Part shown: one piece after another, positions 49,214 through 57,170 of the stretch
How the letters are laid out: each line of letters starts with the position of its first letter
How positions within the stretch are numbered: the first letter of the stretch is position 1
From: Achromobacter sp. HZ34
Lineage (GTDB): Bacteria; Pseudomonadota; Gammaproteobacteria; Burkholderiales; Burkholderiaceae_B
Length of the DNA stretch: 64,000 bases
Assembly: GCF_002209485.1 (NCBI RefSeq)
Contig: NZ_NJIX01000004.1
Span: forward strand, 310,001-374,000
Direction of reading: 5' to 3'
Made by a program: the position numbers and the translations under genes
Notes under the pieces: model-generated
The model's input: the letters and a program-made list of their open reading frames with translations, nothing else
What the model was told of the DNA's origin: nothing
Database searches by the model: none

Positions 49214-49310
49214 GATGGCTGGTCGGCAAATTTCGATCGAAGAAAAATCACCGGATAAATAACGGTTTGTACAGGGGATATGAGACAGACTTGACAGGCG
49301 CCGTCTGTCT
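49214..49310 (-). promoter_or_regulatory. Promoter/operator region of the aminotransferase-transporter operon
   Basis: Upstream of the aminotransferase start lie two symmetric elements. TTCGATCGAA (49232-49241) is a perfect 10-bp palindrome 19 bp from the ATG. AGACAGAC (49283-49290) and GTCTGTCT (49303-49310) form a perfect 8-bp inverted repeat around TTGACAGGCGCC. Either could be the site of the LacI-family regulator encoded at the operon end. No other gene fits this stretch. Confidence 0.5.
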
Positions 49311-49398
49311 GACGGATATGAATACGAATTCTTATCCAAGTGAGAGACGGCCTCCATCGGGGTTTTCCCAGGCACGGGCTATGACGGAGACGCAGAAA

Positions 49399-49427
49399 GC
49401 GCCCCCGCTCACATCGAGCGGGGGCGC
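49399..49427 (-). terminator. Strong hairpin, terminator of the minus-strand MmgE operon
   Basis: GCGCCCCCGCT (49399-49409) and AGCGGGGGCGC (49417-49427) form a perfect 11-bp GC-rich stem with a 7-base loop. On the minus strand it is followed by CTTTCTG. It lies 68 bases past the stop of the last gene of that operon. Confidence 0.75.
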
Positions 49428-49494
49428 GAGAAAGGTATCAAGCAAGCTGGGTGTCGGGCGCGGGCGGTCCCCTGCGCCAGGACCGGAATCGAAA

Positions 49495-49743
49495 TCAGCG
49501 TGAATCGCTGACCAGCGCCACCCATTCCTCGAAAGACGTGGCGGGCCAGTTGTTGCCGAGCTTCAATCCGCTGACGTCATAAGGCCGCGGCGTGCCGAAC
49601 CAGTTGAACCAGCCCTGCCCGGGAATGAAAACCAGCGGAATGTCGAATTCCTTGATGTGGAATTCGGCATCCGCCGGAAAGTCGGATCGTCGGGGGAGAT
49701 CCCGCGAAAGTAGACCCCGCGCGAGCAGACCCTTCATTGCCAT
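49495..49743 (-). CDS. Small protein of unknown function
   Basis: An 82-residue chain from ATG 49743 (MAMKGLLARG). The C-terminal half (IPLVFIPGQGWFNWFGTPRPYDVSGLKL, then WPATSFEEWVAL) has protein-like composition with many aromatic residues, unlike the low-complexity shadows elsewhere. It follows the D-2-hydroxyacid dehydrogenase-like gene by 20 bases and ends just before a strong terminator, so it can be the last gene of that operon. No family recognised; no membrane helix. Confidence 0.5.
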   Translation of the reverse strand: MAMKGLLARGLLSRDLPRRSDFPADAEFHIKEFDIPLVFIPGQGWFNWFGTPRPYDVSGLKLGNNWPATSFEEWVALVSDSR

Positions 49744-49763
49744 TGACTGCACCCTGTATTGGA

Positions 49764-50759
49764 TCAGGCTGCCAGCGGAACCGTATTGGGAACTTCCGCT
49801 CCGCCGAGCCAGGCTTCGATATTACGCTGCACGCCGCGCGCGAACTCGGCATAGACCTGCTTGCTGAGAAACCCGTAATGCGGCGTCAGCAGCACGTTGG
49901 GCAGACCAAGCAGCGGATGGCCGTCCGGCAGCGGCTCGTCGTCGAATACGTCGAAGGCGCCGAAACCCGGCCGCCCCGCGCGCAGGGCGTCGACCACGGC
50001 ATCGGTGTCCACCAGTTCCGCCCGCGAGGTATTCACCAGCAGGCTGTCCGGCTGCATCAGCGCCAGGCGCTCGCGATTGAGCAGGCGGCGCGTGCCCGCG
50101 GCCGGCACCAGGTGCAGGCTGACCACTTGCGAGCTCACCAGCAGTTCATCCAGGTCGACCGCCCGCGCGTCGTGTTCACGCGCGCGTTCGGGCGTCATGT
50201 TGGGACTCCAGGTAAGCACCTCCATGCCCAAGGCACGGCCCACCGTGGCCACACGCTGGCCGATCTGCCCCAGGCCGATCAGGCCCAGCTTCTGCCCCTG
50301 CAGCACGCCCGGCAGAAAGGCGGTCACGGCCGGATCGCGCCAGACATTGCGCGCGGGCGTAAGCATGAGCTGAGGCAGGCGGCGCGTGGCGGCCAGGATC
50401 AGCGACCACGTCATCTCGCAAGTGCTGGCCTTCGACGGCCCCCACTCGGTATGGCTGACCTGAATGCCGGCCTGCTGCGCCGCCGCAACATCCAGCGTCT
50501 TGTTGCGCGTGCCGGTGAACACGATGTGGCGCAGGCGCGGCAACTTGGCGATCAGGGCTGCATCGACCGGCGTACGATCGCGCAGCAGCACCACGCAGTC
50601 GGCGCCCGCCAGGGCTGCCTCCAGCGCGGCGCCGCGCAGCGCGACGTTGTGCACGGTGAAGCTGTGCGCCGCGCCGGTGGCGGACTGGCGCAATGCCTCC
50701 CAGTCCACCCCGTCGCGCAGCCCGTTCTCCCAATCGTCGAGAACGACTACCGAACTCAT
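49764..50759 (-). CDS. D-2-hydroxyacid dehydrogenase-family protein
   Basis: A 331-residue NAD(P)-dependent dehydrogenase. The cofactor motif is LGLIGLGQIGQRVATVGRALGM. The catalytic Arg is in VNTSRAELVD, the Glu in DVFDDEPLP and the His in LTPHYGFLS. It reduces or oxidises 2-hydroxy/2-keto acids. The ATG at 50759 overlaps the MmgE/PrpD stop by 4 bases. With MmgE/PrpD and a Bug receptor it forms a carboxylic-acid catabolic operon under the GntR regulator. Confidence 0.92.
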   Translation of the reverse strand: MSSVVVLDDWENGLRDGVDWEALRQSATGAAHSFTVHNVALRGAALEAALAGADCVVLLRDRTPVDAALIAKLPRLRHIVFTGTRNKTLDVAAAQQAGIQVSHTEWGPSKASTCEMTWSLILAATRRLPQLMLTPARNVWRDPAVTAFLPGVLQGQKLGLIGLGQIGQRVATVGRALGMEVLTWSPNMTPERAREHDARAVDLDELLVSSQVVSLHLVPAAGTRRLLNRERLALMQPDSLLVNTSRAELVDTDAVVDALRAGRPGFGAFDVFDDEPLPDGHPLLGLPNVLLTPHYGFLSKQVYAEFARGVQRNIEAWLGGAEVPNTVPLAA

Positions 50760-52135
50760 TGCGCGGCCTTGCGAGCCAGCGCCACCAGGCCGCGCGCGTC
50801 CTGCGCCTTGGCCAGGGTCCAGCAAGCGTCCATCAGCTTGCGCACCTGGTCCGCGCCCAGGATGGGATCGGCCTGGCTGCTGAACTTGGCTTCCAGGTCC
50901 TGGTCGGACATGGGGCGCTGCAGCGAACCGATGGCGTGCTCGACGAACACGTGGACCTTGCGGCCGTCCTTCAGCGTGGCGATGGCGTCAACGGCGGCTT
51001 CATCGATGCTGTCGTCGACCGTGGCGACCACCTTGCGGCGCACCGCCACCACGTCTTCGCGCGTGACGATGTCATCGGCATATTCGCTTTCCGAGGCGCG
51101 GCCGAAGATCAGGCCGGCGGCGCAACCGTGGTACACGCTGAACTTGCCTTGCAGGCCGTCGGCGGGCTCCTTCTTGCCGGTCAGTTCCAGCACCAGCGAA
51201 TGCACGCGCAAGTCGATGCGTTCCAGGTTTTCAGCGGTCACGCCCTGTTCGCGCAACTGCACGCAAGCGTCGATGCTGGGATGGATGACGATGCCGCAGG
51301 CGAAGGGCTTGTACGTGTTGAACGAAATCTCGAAGCGCTTGCCCAGGCCCTCGGTGATTTCGTTCCAGTCGAACTTGGTCGACAGCACCTGGGCAAAGCC
51401 GCGCGGCGCCTCGATGGCGCGCTTGCTGGCGGTGTAGCCTTCGCGTGCCAGCAGGGCCGACATCAAGCCGGCCGACGCCGCGCCGCCCGGATGGAAGGGC
51501 TTGGTCATGGTGCCGAATTGCTCGCGCAAGCCGACCGGCTGCGAAGCCGCGATGCCCAGCGCCATCTGCGTCTGGTCGGCATCCAGGCCCAGCAGGCGGG
51601 CGCAGGCGGCGGCGGCGCCGAAGCCACCGGTGGAGCCGGTGATGTGCCAGCCGCGATCGTAATGCTGCGGGTAGATCATGTTGCCGATGCGGCACGACAC
51701 GTCGATGCCGATGACGACGGCATCGATGATCTGGCGGCCGCTGGCGCCGGTCAGTTCAGCCAGTGCCAGCACGGCGGAGCAGACCGGGCCGGCGGGATGG
51801 ATGATGGTCTTCAGGTGGGTGTCGTCGAAGTCGAAGGTGTGCGACGTGATGCCGTTGATCAGCGCGGCGCTGGCGATGTCCACCTGTTCGCTGCGGCCCA
51901 GCACGCTGGCCTGGGCCGAGGGCTTGAGCACTTGCACGGCGCGCAGCGCGGCTTCGCCCGCTTCGTGTTCGGCGGCGCCGACAGCGCAGCCCAGCCAGTT
52001 CATGAAGGTGCGGTGGGCTTCGTGCTCGACGGCATCGTCCCAACCGCGCGACGGATGGTTGACGATGTATTCGGCCAGGATGCGGGTGACCGGCGGGGCG
52101 TTGTGATCGGCATCGATCTTGGTATTCAGGGCCAT
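50756..52135 (-). CDS. MmgE/PrpD family dehydratase/isomerase-like protein
   Basis: A 459-residue MmgE/PrpD protein, the family of 2-methylcitrate dehydratase and cis-aconitate decarboxylase-like enzymes. Blocks seen: AEYIVNHPSRGWDDAVEHEAHRTFMNWLGC, INGITSHTFDFDDTHLKTIIHPAGPVCSAVLAL, EQFGTMTKPFHPGGAASAGLMSALLA and YKPFACGIVIHPSIDA. No prpB or prpC is adjacent, so the substrate is probably another tricarboxylate or hydroxyacid. Overlaps the dehydrogenase gene by 4 bases. Confidence 0.92.
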   Translation of the reverse strand: MALNTKIDADHNAPPVTRILAEYIVNHPSRGWDDAVEHEAHRTFMNWLGCAVGAAEHEAGEAALRAVQVLKPSAQASVLGRSEQVDIASAALINGITSHTFDFDDTHLKTIIHPAGPVCSAVLALAELTGASGRQIIDAVVIGIDVSCRIGNMIYPQHYDRGWHITGSTGGFGAAAACARLLGLDADQTQMALGIAASQPVGLREQFGTMTKPFHPGGAASAGLMSALLAREGYTASKRAIEAPRGFAQVLSTKFDWNEITEGLGKRFEISFNTYKPFACGIVIHPSIDACVQLREQGVTAENLERIDLRVHSLVLELTGKKEPADGLQGKFSVYHGCAAGLIFGRASESEYADDIVTREDVVAVRRKVVATVDDSIDEAAVDAIATLKDGRKVHVFVEHAIGSLQRPMSDQDLEAKFSSQADPILGADQVRKLMDACWTLAKAQDARGLVALARKAAQ

Positions 52136-52183
52136 GGATATCTCTCGGGGTGCAACAAAAAACGGGGTGGCTGGACGCCTGCG

Positions 52184-53164
52184 TCAGGCGTCGAGTTGGA
52201 TGTTCTGCTCTTTCGCCAGCTTGGCCCACCGCGCATAGTCCTTGGCGACATAGGCGGCGAATTGCGCGGGCGACATCGGCATGGGCACGATGGCTTCGGT
52301 GTCCAGCGACTTGATCAGCGCGGGATCCTGCAGCACTTTGTTCAGGGCGGTGTTCAAGGTCTGCACCACGCCACCTTCCATGCCTGCCGGACCGGAGACG
52401 CCATACCATTGCAACACATCGTCGAAGCCGCCCAAACCCAGCTCCTTGAAGGTCGGCACGTCGGGGAACGCCTTGTTGCGGGTTTCGCCGGACAGGGCGA
52501 TGGCGCGCACGGTGCCCGCGCGCAGGTGCGGCACGGCGGCGGCCAGGCCGGGGAACATGAACTGGGTCTGCTGCGACAGCAGGTCGGTGAACGCCGGAGC
52601 GATGCCCTTGTAGGCGATGTGAACCATCTTCGTGCCGACCTGTTGCTGCAGCAATTCCATCAACAGGTGGGTCAGGGAGCCGGCGCCGGCGGAACCGTAG
52701 TTCACATTGCCCTGCCCCTTGGCGTAGGCGATGAACTCCTTCAGGTTGTGCACGGGCAGCTTGGAATTCACCACCAGCACATTGGGCGTTCCGCCTATCA
52801 TGCCCACCGCCGTGAAGTCCTTGATGGGGTCGTAGGGCACCTTGCGGGTGGCCGGAGCGGTGCCCAGCGTGGCGACGTAACCCTGCATCAGGGTGTAGCC
52901 GTCGGGCTTGGACCGCATGGTCTTCTGGCACGCGATCACGCCACCGCCGCCGCTCTGGTTTTCCACGATGAAAGTGGCGCCCAGTTCCTTGCCGACGGCA
53001 TTCGCGGTGGCGCGGCCGACGTAGTCGCTGCCGCCGCCCGGCGCCACCGGCACGATATAGGTGATGGGGCGGTCGGGGTAGGCGGAAGCGGCCAGGGACG
53101 GCAGGGCGTAGGGGAAGCCGATGGCGGTGGCGCCGGCGCCCAGCAGGAAGGAACGTCGTTTCAT
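52184..53164 (-). CDS. Bug/TctC-family periplasmic solute-binding protein
   Basis: A 326-residue Bug receptor. The signal peptide has Arg-Arg at 3-4 (MKRRSFLLGAGATAIGFPYA, cleaved after SLA). It is followed by YPDRPITYIVPVAPGGGSDYVGRATANAVGKELG, PDGYTLMQGY and IAYKGIAPAFTDLLSQQ. GGAGACAACC lies before the ATG. It is the first structural gene of the GntR-controlled operon and should deliver the acid used by the MmgE/PrpD protein. Confidence 0.93.
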   Translation of the reverse strand: MKRRSFLLGAGATAIGFPYALPSLAASAYPDRPITYIVPVAPGGGSDYVGRATANAVGKELGATFIVENQSGGGGVIACQKTMRSKPDGYTLMQGYVATLGTAPATRKVPYDPIKDFTAVGMIGGTPNVLVVNSKLPVHNLKEFIAYAKGQGNVNYGSAGAGSLTHLLMELLQQQVGTKMVHIAYKGIAPAFTDLLSQQTQFMFPGLAAAVPHLRAGTVRAIALSGETRNKAFPDVPTFKELGLGGFDDVLQWYGVSGPAGMEGGVVQTLNTALNKVLQDPALIKSLDTEAIVPMPMSPAQFAAYVAKDYARWAKLAKEQNIQLDA

Positions 53165-53219
53165 GGGGGTTGTCTCCTCGGGGAATATTTTTAGACTTGG
53201 GGGGAAGCGCGGCGGTGCA

Positions 53220-53918
53220 TCACATGATGGATAGCCGCTCGTGGGCGTTGATGACGTGCCTGGCCAGCAGCTCGGCGTAGGCGCCGGCGTGCTGGGGCGA
53301 GCCGACGTTGCGCAGGGCATCGACGATCTGGCGGTGCTCGGCGTTGGAGTGCACCCGGTGCTCCTCATTCGACAGGTTCTTCAGGCGCGCCAGGTGCAGT
53401 TTCTGGATGACGTCGCGATAGGCCTTGGCGATTTCGCGATTGCCTGCGTACTCGATGAACAGCCAGTGGAATTCCAGGTTCTGGCTGTAGTAGCCCTGGG
53501 CGTTGCCTTCACTGATGGCGGCGTCCATCGCCGCCACGCAGGTGTCCAGTTCGCGCACGAGCTCTTCGCGTTCATCCTGGGGCAGTTGCGCCGCCGTGCG
53601 GCCGGCGTGGCTGTCCAGTACCGAACGGAATTGATAGAGGTCCTTGACTTCGTCGTCGCTGAGTTCGCGCACGTAGACGCCGGAATGCTTGCGCGAGACC
53701 ACCAGGCCGGCGCTCTCCAATTCACGCAGCGCTTCGCGTACCGGCACGCGCGAGACCTTCAATTGCTCGACCAGTTCCGATTCGCGCAAGGCCTGGCCGG
53801 GCGCGTAGTCACCGGACAGGATGCGATTGAGCAATTGGTCGCGCACGAGCTTGCCGAGCGAGGTGTTCTTGATGTCCTCGAACGTTGCCTGGCCAGTGCC
53901 GGAGGCGAGCCACTTCAT
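53220..53918 (-). CDS. GntR-family regulator, FCD subgroup
   Basis: A 232-residue GntR regulator. The HTH is LGKLVRDQLLNRILSGDYAPGQALRESELVEQLKVSRVPVREALRELESAGLV, followed by an FCD domain with LYQFRSVLDSHAGRTAAQ and HRQIVDALRNVG. AGGAG lies 7 bases before ATG 53918; a longer frame upstream runs through the operator and is unlikely. It heads the minus-strand operon and has a perfect palindrome 29 bp upstream of its start. Confidence 0.92.
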   Translation of the reverse strand: MKWLASGTGQATFEDIKNTSLGKLVRDQLLNRILSGDYAPGQALRESELVEQLKVSRVPVREALRELESAGLVVSRKHSGVYVRELSDDEVKDLYQFRSVLDSHAGRTAAQLPQDEREELVRELDTCVAAMDAAISEGNAQGYYSQNLEFHWLFIEYAGNREIAKAYRDVIQKLHLARLKNLSNEEHRVHSNAEHRQIVDALRNVGSPQHAGAYAELLARHVINAHERLSIM

Positions 53919-53946
53919 GGTAAGACTCCTGCTGGGTGTTTCGTAG

Positions 53947-53960
53947 AATCGTATACGATT
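53947..53960. promoter_or_regulatory. Perfect palindrome, candidate GntR/FCD operator
   Basis: AATCGTATACGATT is a perfect 14-bp palindrome between the GntR start (53918) and the divergent IclR gene. Its GTATAC centre matches the one at 36355-36368. The location suggests autoregulation of the GntR-Bug-MmgE operon. Confidence 0.75.
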
Positions 53961-54071
53961 AGACGACTGCTGGCGGTACGCTGTCAATCGACCTACGGGA
54001 AAACCTTGAGTGGAAATTTGCGTCCCCGCCGTTGTGGGCGTGCACGGACGGCGTTAGGCTATAAAAAAGAT

Positions 54072-54094
54072 CGAATTAAAGTTCGCATTCCGAA
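54072..54094 (+). promoter_or_regulatory. First copy of a 23-bp operator-like repeat before the IclR gene
   Basis: This 23-bp element starts CGAATTAAAG and ends CATTCCGAA. It recurs 114 bp downstream with a single base change. It contains TTCG-N5-CGAA, an inverted repeat of the type bound by IclR proteins. The immediate context GATCGAATT...GAATTCGAAGAGATC adds further symmetry. Confidence 0.65.
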
Positions 54095-54185
54095 TTCGAA
54101 GAGATCAGTGCGGTCAGGGCATGCCCCCGCGCCAGCGATGGAGACAGACATGAAGCGCAACGCGCCATTTTTTAGCCCCATTAAA

Positions 54186-54208
54186 CGAATTAAAATTCGC
54201 ATTCCGAA
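54186..54208 (+). promoter_or_regulatory. Second copy of the 23-bp operator-like repeat before the IclR gene
   Basis: It is identical to the copy at 54072-54094 except A for G at position 10. It contains CGAATT-AA-AATTCG (perfect arms) followed by CATTCCGAA. It ends 30 bp before the chosen IclR start and 3 bp before an alternative ATG at 54212, so a bound protein would block transcription or translation of the regulator. Confidence 0.65.
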
Positions 54209-54238
54209 CTGATGGTTCGATTCGACAGGAACGCGACG

Positions 54239-55183
54239 ATGAAAGACGCCAGCACGATGGACGACAAGCCGGACGGGCACGCGGCCGCTAAAGCCGGTGA
54301 GAAAGCCGACAAAGCTGCCGATAAGGCAGGCAAGAACACCGTCCAGTCCCTCGCCAAGGGCTTTCGCGTCCTCGAAGCGTTCACCGCGCGCGAGCCCGAA
54401 CTGACCATGGCGGACGTTGCCCGCCGCTGCGGCATGGACAACGCCACCGCTTTCCGTTTTCTCAATACCCTGGTCGACATCGGCTACGTACAGCGCGTGC
54501 CCGACAGCCGTCTGTTCCGCCTGTCGTTCAAGGTGCTGGACCTGGGCTTCAACGCCATCGCCCGTTCCGACCTGCGTGCGCGCAGCCGGCCCATCCTGCG
54601 CCAACTGGTGGGCGAGGTGAATGAAGCGGCGTCGGTCGGCGTGCTGGAAGGCGCCGACGTCATCTACGCCGAACGCATACAGGCAGGGCTGACGCGCCTG
54701 GGCGTGGATATCCGTATCGGCAGCCGCGTGCCAGCTTATTCGACCGCCGTCGGCCATGCCATCCTGGCCTGGCTGCCGCGCGACGCGCAGATCCAGGTGC
54801 TGGAGGCGCAGCCGCGCGAGCGCCTGACCGACACCACCATTACCGAACTGCCGGCCATCCTCGAACGCCTGGCGGCGGTGCGCGAATGCGGCTATGCCCT
54901 GTCGAACCAGGAAACCGTGTCGGGCCTGTTCGTCATCGCGGCGCCCGTGCTGGACGCCGACGGCGTGCCGCTGGCCGCGCTCAGCGTGGCGGCACCGGCC
55001 ATGAATACATCGCTGTCCGCCTTCGAAGCGTCCACGGCCGCGCCCCTGCTGGCGGCGGCGGCGGAACTGTCCAAGGCCTTGCAGACGACGGGCGGATATA
55101 CCTCGCCGGCCGCCGGTTCGCCGGCGGCATCTATCAAACCCAACGGCGCAGCGCGCCAGGTCACGTCACCACGCATCACCTAG
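54239..55183 (+). CDS. IclR-family transcription regulator
   Basis: A 314-residue IclR regulator. A polar, Lys/Ala-rich N-terminal stretch (KAGEKADKAADKAGKN) precedes the HTH (VQSLAKGFRVLEAF, then TMADVARRCGMDNATAFRFLNTLVDIGYVQ). The effector domain follows (SVGVLEGADVIYAERI, VPAYSTAVGHAILAWLP, LSNQETVSGLFVIAAPV). AGGAAC precedes ATG 54239; ATG 54212 is an in-frame alternative. It likely controls the DHDPS-like/ABC transporter operon directly downstream and itself through the duplicated operator. Confidence 0.9.
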   Translation: MKDASTMDDKPDGHAAAKAGEKADKAADKAGKNTVQSLAKGFRVLEAFTAREPELTMADVARRCGMDNATAFRFLNTLVDIGYVQRVPDSRLFRLSFKVLDLGFNAIARSDLRARSRPILRQLVGEVNEAASVGVLEGADVIYAERIQAGLTRLGVDIRIGSRVPAYSTAVGHAILAWLPRDAQIQVLEAQPRERLTDTTITELPAILERLAAVRECGYALSNQETVSGLFVIAAPVLDADGVPLAALSVAAPAMNTSLSAFEASTAAPLLAAAAELSKALQTTGGYTSPAAGSPAASIKPNGAARQVTSPRIT

Positions 55184-55255
55184 TTCATTTCCCAGTTCTT
55201 ACCCCACGCCCCAAGGTCCACCCCAGAGACCGGGCCACGTACCCAGGAGACAGCA

Positions 55256-56197
55256 GTGTCCAGTATCGATTTCAACGGCATCATCCCGGCTATCGCCGTG
55301 CCTTTCAATCAGGACTACAGCATCGACGAGCCGGAGCTCAAGCGCTTCTCGCGCTGGCTGGCGGGCCAGCCGGGCATCCACGCCCTGATGACCAATGGTC
55401 ACACCGGCGAGGTGTTCTCGCTGACGCCGCGCGAACGCGCCCACGTCACGCGCCTGACTGTCGAGGCGGTCGGCGACATGTGTCCGGTGATTTCCTCCAT
55501 CGTCTGCGAAGGCATCAACGATGCCGTGGAGCAGGCCGGCATGGCCAAGGAGGCCGGGGCGCGCGGGCTCGACATCATGCCGCCGCACCACTGGCTGCGC
55601 TTCGGTTTCAAGCCCGAGCACTGCCTGGACTACTTCACGGCAATCGGCAAGGCCAGCGGCCTGCCGTTGATCGTGCACGTTTATCCGGCATGGACCCGTG
55701 CATCGTTCTCTTCCGACTTGCTGGCCGAACTGGCGCGTTCGCCGCACGTCGCGGCTTTCAAGATCGGCACCCGCGAAATGAACAAGTACGCGCGCGATCT
55801 GCAGGCCATCCGCGCGGCCGATCCCACCAAAGCCTTGTTGACCTGCCATGACGAATACCTGCTGGCTTCGATGGTGCAGGGGATAGACGGTGCGCTGGTG
55901 GGCTTTGCTTCCCTGGTCCCAGGCCTGATCCATGAGTTGTTGCAAGCCGTGCGGGCCGGCGACCTGAAGCAGGCCATGGCGGTACAGGCGCGCATCACGC
56001 CGCTGAAGGACGCCGTGTACGGCGCGGGCGAGCCCACCGGTGAAGCCCACGGCCGCATGAAGGCCGCCATGGCGCGCGCGGGCATCATCCGCAGCGCCAC
56101 GGTGCGTCCGCCCACGCACGCGCCCAGCGAAAAGGAATTGCGCGCCATCGATGCCGCGCTGGTGGCGGCGGGGCTGACGGTACAAGCGGCGGCGTAG
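55256..56197 (+). CDS. DHDPS/NAL superfamily lyase or hydratase
   Basis: A 313-residue TIM-barrel class I aldolase-type protein. GIIPAIAVPFNQDYSID, MTNGHTGEVFSLTPRER (the GTTGE counterpart) and the Schiff-base Lys in VAAFKIGTREMN are family marks; HVYPAW carries the usual catalytic Tyr. Relatives include dihydrodipicolinate synthase, KDG aldolase and 5-keto-4-deoxyglucarate dehydratase. Its catabolic setting with an ABC transporter argues against lysine synthesis. GTG start preceded by AGGAGA. Confidence 0.9.
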   Translation: MSSIDFNGIIPAIAVPFNQDYSIDEPELKRFSRWLAGQPGIHALMTNGHTGEVFSLTPRERAHVTRLTVEAVGDMCPVISSIVCEGINDAVEQAGMAKEAGARGLDIMPPHHWLRFGFKPEHCLDYFTAIGKASGLPLIVHVYPAWTRASFSSDLLAELARSPHVAAFKIGTREMNKYARDLQAIRAADPTKALLTCHDEYLLASMVQGIDGALVGFASLVPGLIHELLQAVRAGDLKQAMAVQARITPLKDAVYGAGEPTGEAHGRMKAAMARAGIIRSATVRPPTHAPSEKELRAIDAALVAAGLTVQAAA

Positions 56198-56348
56198 TCG
56201 CGGCCGTTGGCCACAAGGCAGCGTGGCGCGACGCGTGGACGCTGCACCCAAGCTGTATGTATGCAGGGTCGAGCACTAGAACGCCACAAGGCGTCAGCCC
56301 GACCCGCCGACACGATGCGCCCCAAGCGCGTCGGAAGGAGACAGAGAC

Positions 56349-57170
56349 ATGTGGAGCAATACGCAGCCGCGGCTGCATAGCGTGGAGCCGCCGGCGCCGC
56401 GGCCGCCCTTGATAGGCATGCGCGCGGCCGCCAAGACCTACGAAACGCAGACCGGCGCGGTGCGCGCCCTGGACGGTGTCGACCTGGATATCGCCGATGG
56501 CGAATTCGTCAGCATCGTCGGCCCATCGGGCTGCGGCAAGAGCACGCTGTTGCGCATGCTGGCCGGCCTGGATGATTGCGAAGAAGGCGAACTGACCTTG
56601 GAAGGCAGGCGCATCGACGGCCCCTCGCGCGATGTCGGCGTGGTGTTCCAGGCGGCCAATCTGCTGCCGTGGCTGACCGTGCGCCAGAACGTCGAACTGC
56701 CTACCCGTGTCGGCGGCAAGCATGCGCCCGGCGAGGTGCGCGTCGATGACCTGCTGCAGATGACGGGCCTGGCGGACTTCGGCGCGCGCTATCCCTACGA
56801 GCTGTCGGGCGGCATGCAGCAGCGCGCGGGAATCTGCCGGGCGCTGGTCCGCAATCCGCGCACCCTGCTGATGGACGAGCCCTTCGGCGCGCTCGACGCT
56901 TTGACGCGCGAACGCATGAACATGGAGCTACAGCGCATCTGGCAGGCCAACGGCAAGACCGTGATCCTGATCACGCACAGTATTTCCGAAGCCATCTTCC
57001 TGGCCGATCGCGTGGTGGTCATGTCGGCACGTCCAGGCCGGGTGCTGTGCGATCTGAAAGTGGACATTCCCCGGCCGCGCGGCTTCGACACCATCATCAG
57101 CCATCCGGAATATGCCCGCCTGGCGCGCGAGATTCGTGGGCTGCTCAATGCCCAGGGAGAGATCGAGTGA
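56349..57170 (+). CDS. Nitrate/sulfonate/taurine-type ABC transporter ATPase
   Basis: A 273-residue ATPase of the SsuB/TauB/NrtD group. Walker A GPSGCGKST, Q-loop VFQAANLLPWLTVRQNV, signature LSGGMQQR, Walker B LLMDEPFGALDALTRE and H-loop ITHS are intact. It overlaps the permease start by 4 bases (GTGA). With the permease interrupted by an amber codon, its present function is uncertain. Confidence 0.93.
   Translation: MWSNTQPRLHSVEPPAPRPPLIGMRAAAKTYETQTGAVRALDGVDLDIADGEFVSIVGPSGCGKSTLLRMLAGLDDCEEGELTLEGRRIDGPSRDVGVVFQAANLLPWLTVRQNVELPTRVGGKHAPGEVRVDDLLQMTGLADFGARYPYELSGGMQQRAGICRALVRNPRTLLMDEPFGALDALTRERMNMELQRIWQANGKTVILITHSISEAIFLADRVVVMSARPGRVLCDLKVDIPRPRGFDTIISHPEYARLAREIRGLLNAQGEIE

Noticed and set aside
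54124-54212. Short frame between the two IclR repeats as a leader peptide
   Set aside because: An ATG follows GAGACAGAC, but the frame is not distinctive and the region is better explained as operator DNA.
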